Shown here: in pieces, positions 63,593-64,000 of the stretch
How the letters are laid out: each line of letters starts with the position of its first letter
Position numbering within the stretch: position 1 is the stretch's first letter
From: Ignavibacteria bacterium
GTDB lineage: Bacteria > Bacteroidota > Ignavibacteria > Kapaibacteriales > Kapaibacteriaceae
Assembly (NCBI GenBank): GCA_015709655.1
Contig: CP054181.1
Coordinates: 2,414,207 to 2,478,206 of the forward strand
DNA: 64,000 nucleotides
Direction: 5' to 3'
Notes under the pieces: model-generated
Told to the model about the DNA's origin: nothing
Seen by the model: only the letters and a program-made list of their open reading frames with translations
Database searches by the model: none
Made by a program: the position numbers and the translations under genes

Positions 63593-64000
63593 ATGAGCTA
63601 CATCGTCATTCTCGTTGTTCTGGCATCTGTTCCTCGTGCGTGGTGTCAGCTTCAGGTGCCTCCGATACTGCAGCCTGCGGGTGGCCGTGCTGCATCGGGG
63701 TCAGTGTCGGCTGTTATCGGTATGCCAAAGCCCCCTGCCAGATTCACAATGCATCCGGTTGCCGGATACCCGGGGCCTGCCGTCAGTTGTGGCGATAACA
63801 TCCGTCTGCACGTACGTAGAGGTGCGGTATCGGAGGTACGCTGTTCATCCGTGGATGGTCGCGTTGCAGATGAATTCCAAGCCACCCTGGTCGTAAAGGA
63901 TACATCAGCCGTGTTTTGCAGACTTGACCGGTGCGGAAGCAGCGGACTCTACCTGCTGGAGGTGCTTGTTGACGGTGTGATTGCAGAACGGGTTACGTTT
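63593..64000 (+). CDS. Secreted hypothetical protein, 3' end outside the window
   Basis: A reading frame of 136 codons that is open to the last base. ATG 63593 starts a signal peptide (YIVILVVLASVPRAWCQ); the following region is Pro/Gly/Ser-rich and then shows a beta-sandwich-like end (SSVDGRVADEFQATLVV, SSGLYLLEVLVDG), which is reminiscent of a T9SS sorting domain, perhaps directly on a short protein. A second ATG at 63589 is in another frame and stops early as a product. Because the stop codon is missing here, length and function are open. Confidence 0.6.
   Translation, partial: MSYIVILVVLASVPRAWCQLQVPPILQPAGGRAASGSVSAVIGMPKPPARFTMHPVAGYPGPAVSCGDNIRLHVRRGAVSEVRCSSVDGRVADEFQATLVVKDTSAVFCRLDRCGSSGLYLLEVLVDGVIAERVTF

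Overview
The window looks like a chromosomal segment from a Gram-negative bacterium of the Bacteroidota/Chlorobiota (FCB) side, most like the Ignavibacteria/Kapabacteria type. This is an inference. It rests on about ten secreted proteins with a signal peptide plus a C-terminal type IX secretion (T9SS)-like sorting domain, on a PorX-type response regulator (the T9SS regulator), on a Rho factor with an extra R/G/D/Q-rich N-terminus, and on a few TAnnTTTG promoter-like boxes. No plasmid or phage genes are seen. Apart from the repeat tracts it is densely coding on both strands.

Layout: (1) 1-8.1 kb: end of a GT2 glycosyltransferase, an FAA hydrolase, then four minus-strand secreted proteins, three of them related Asp-box beta-propellers. 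(2) 8.3-16.5 kb: Mrp-type ATPase plus NifU-like scaffold, tRNA-Val and tRNA-Leu, a four-repeat DUF4397 protein, and a minus-strand run rsh-nuoJ-nuoK-thioredoxin-like lipoprotein; then a plus-strand lipoprotein. (3) 16.5-22.8 kb: about 5 kb of non-coding, palindrome-rich tandem repeats in two linked families, a further two-copy repeat, and an IS3-family element inserted in what looks like a third copy of that repeat. (4) 22.9-32.2 kb: tRNA-Pro, a hydrolase/peptidase/pdxH run, a small metal-binding protein, an orphan PD-(D/E)XK-like protein, a Cu+ P-type ATPase and a nucleoside deaminase. (5) 32.2-40.4 kb: one inverted solo copy of the composite repeat, then a 502-aa and a 1962-aa secreted protein. 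(6) 40.6-50.4 kb: Opp/Dpp permeases, yraN and ruvA back to back, a HisA-like barrel, nuoGHI, a tiny Cys-rich ORF, a VapBC-like toxin-antitoxin pair and a clpB that stops after its first ATPase domain. (7) 50.5-64 kb: thioesterase, porX, tsaE, aminotransferase, AlkD-like protein, heptosyltransferase-like GT9, CDF transporter, outer-membrane protein, rho, a secreted sialate-O-acetylesterase-like protein, a ClC channel, and the start of another secreted protein.

How it fits together: complex I genes are split between two loci (nuoJK on the minus strand near 13 kb, nuoGHI on the plus strand near 46 kb); PorX plausibly controls export of the many T9SS-type cargo proteins; Mrp and the NifU-like protein form an Fe-S carrier pair. 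The most unusual content is the repeat system at 16.6-20.9 kb: a dimeric higher-order array (ABABABAB) followed by a second array, both built from hairpins with a common frame and exchangeable arms. The solo copy at 32.4-32.9 kb carries both families joined in one element and appears to show the parental order.
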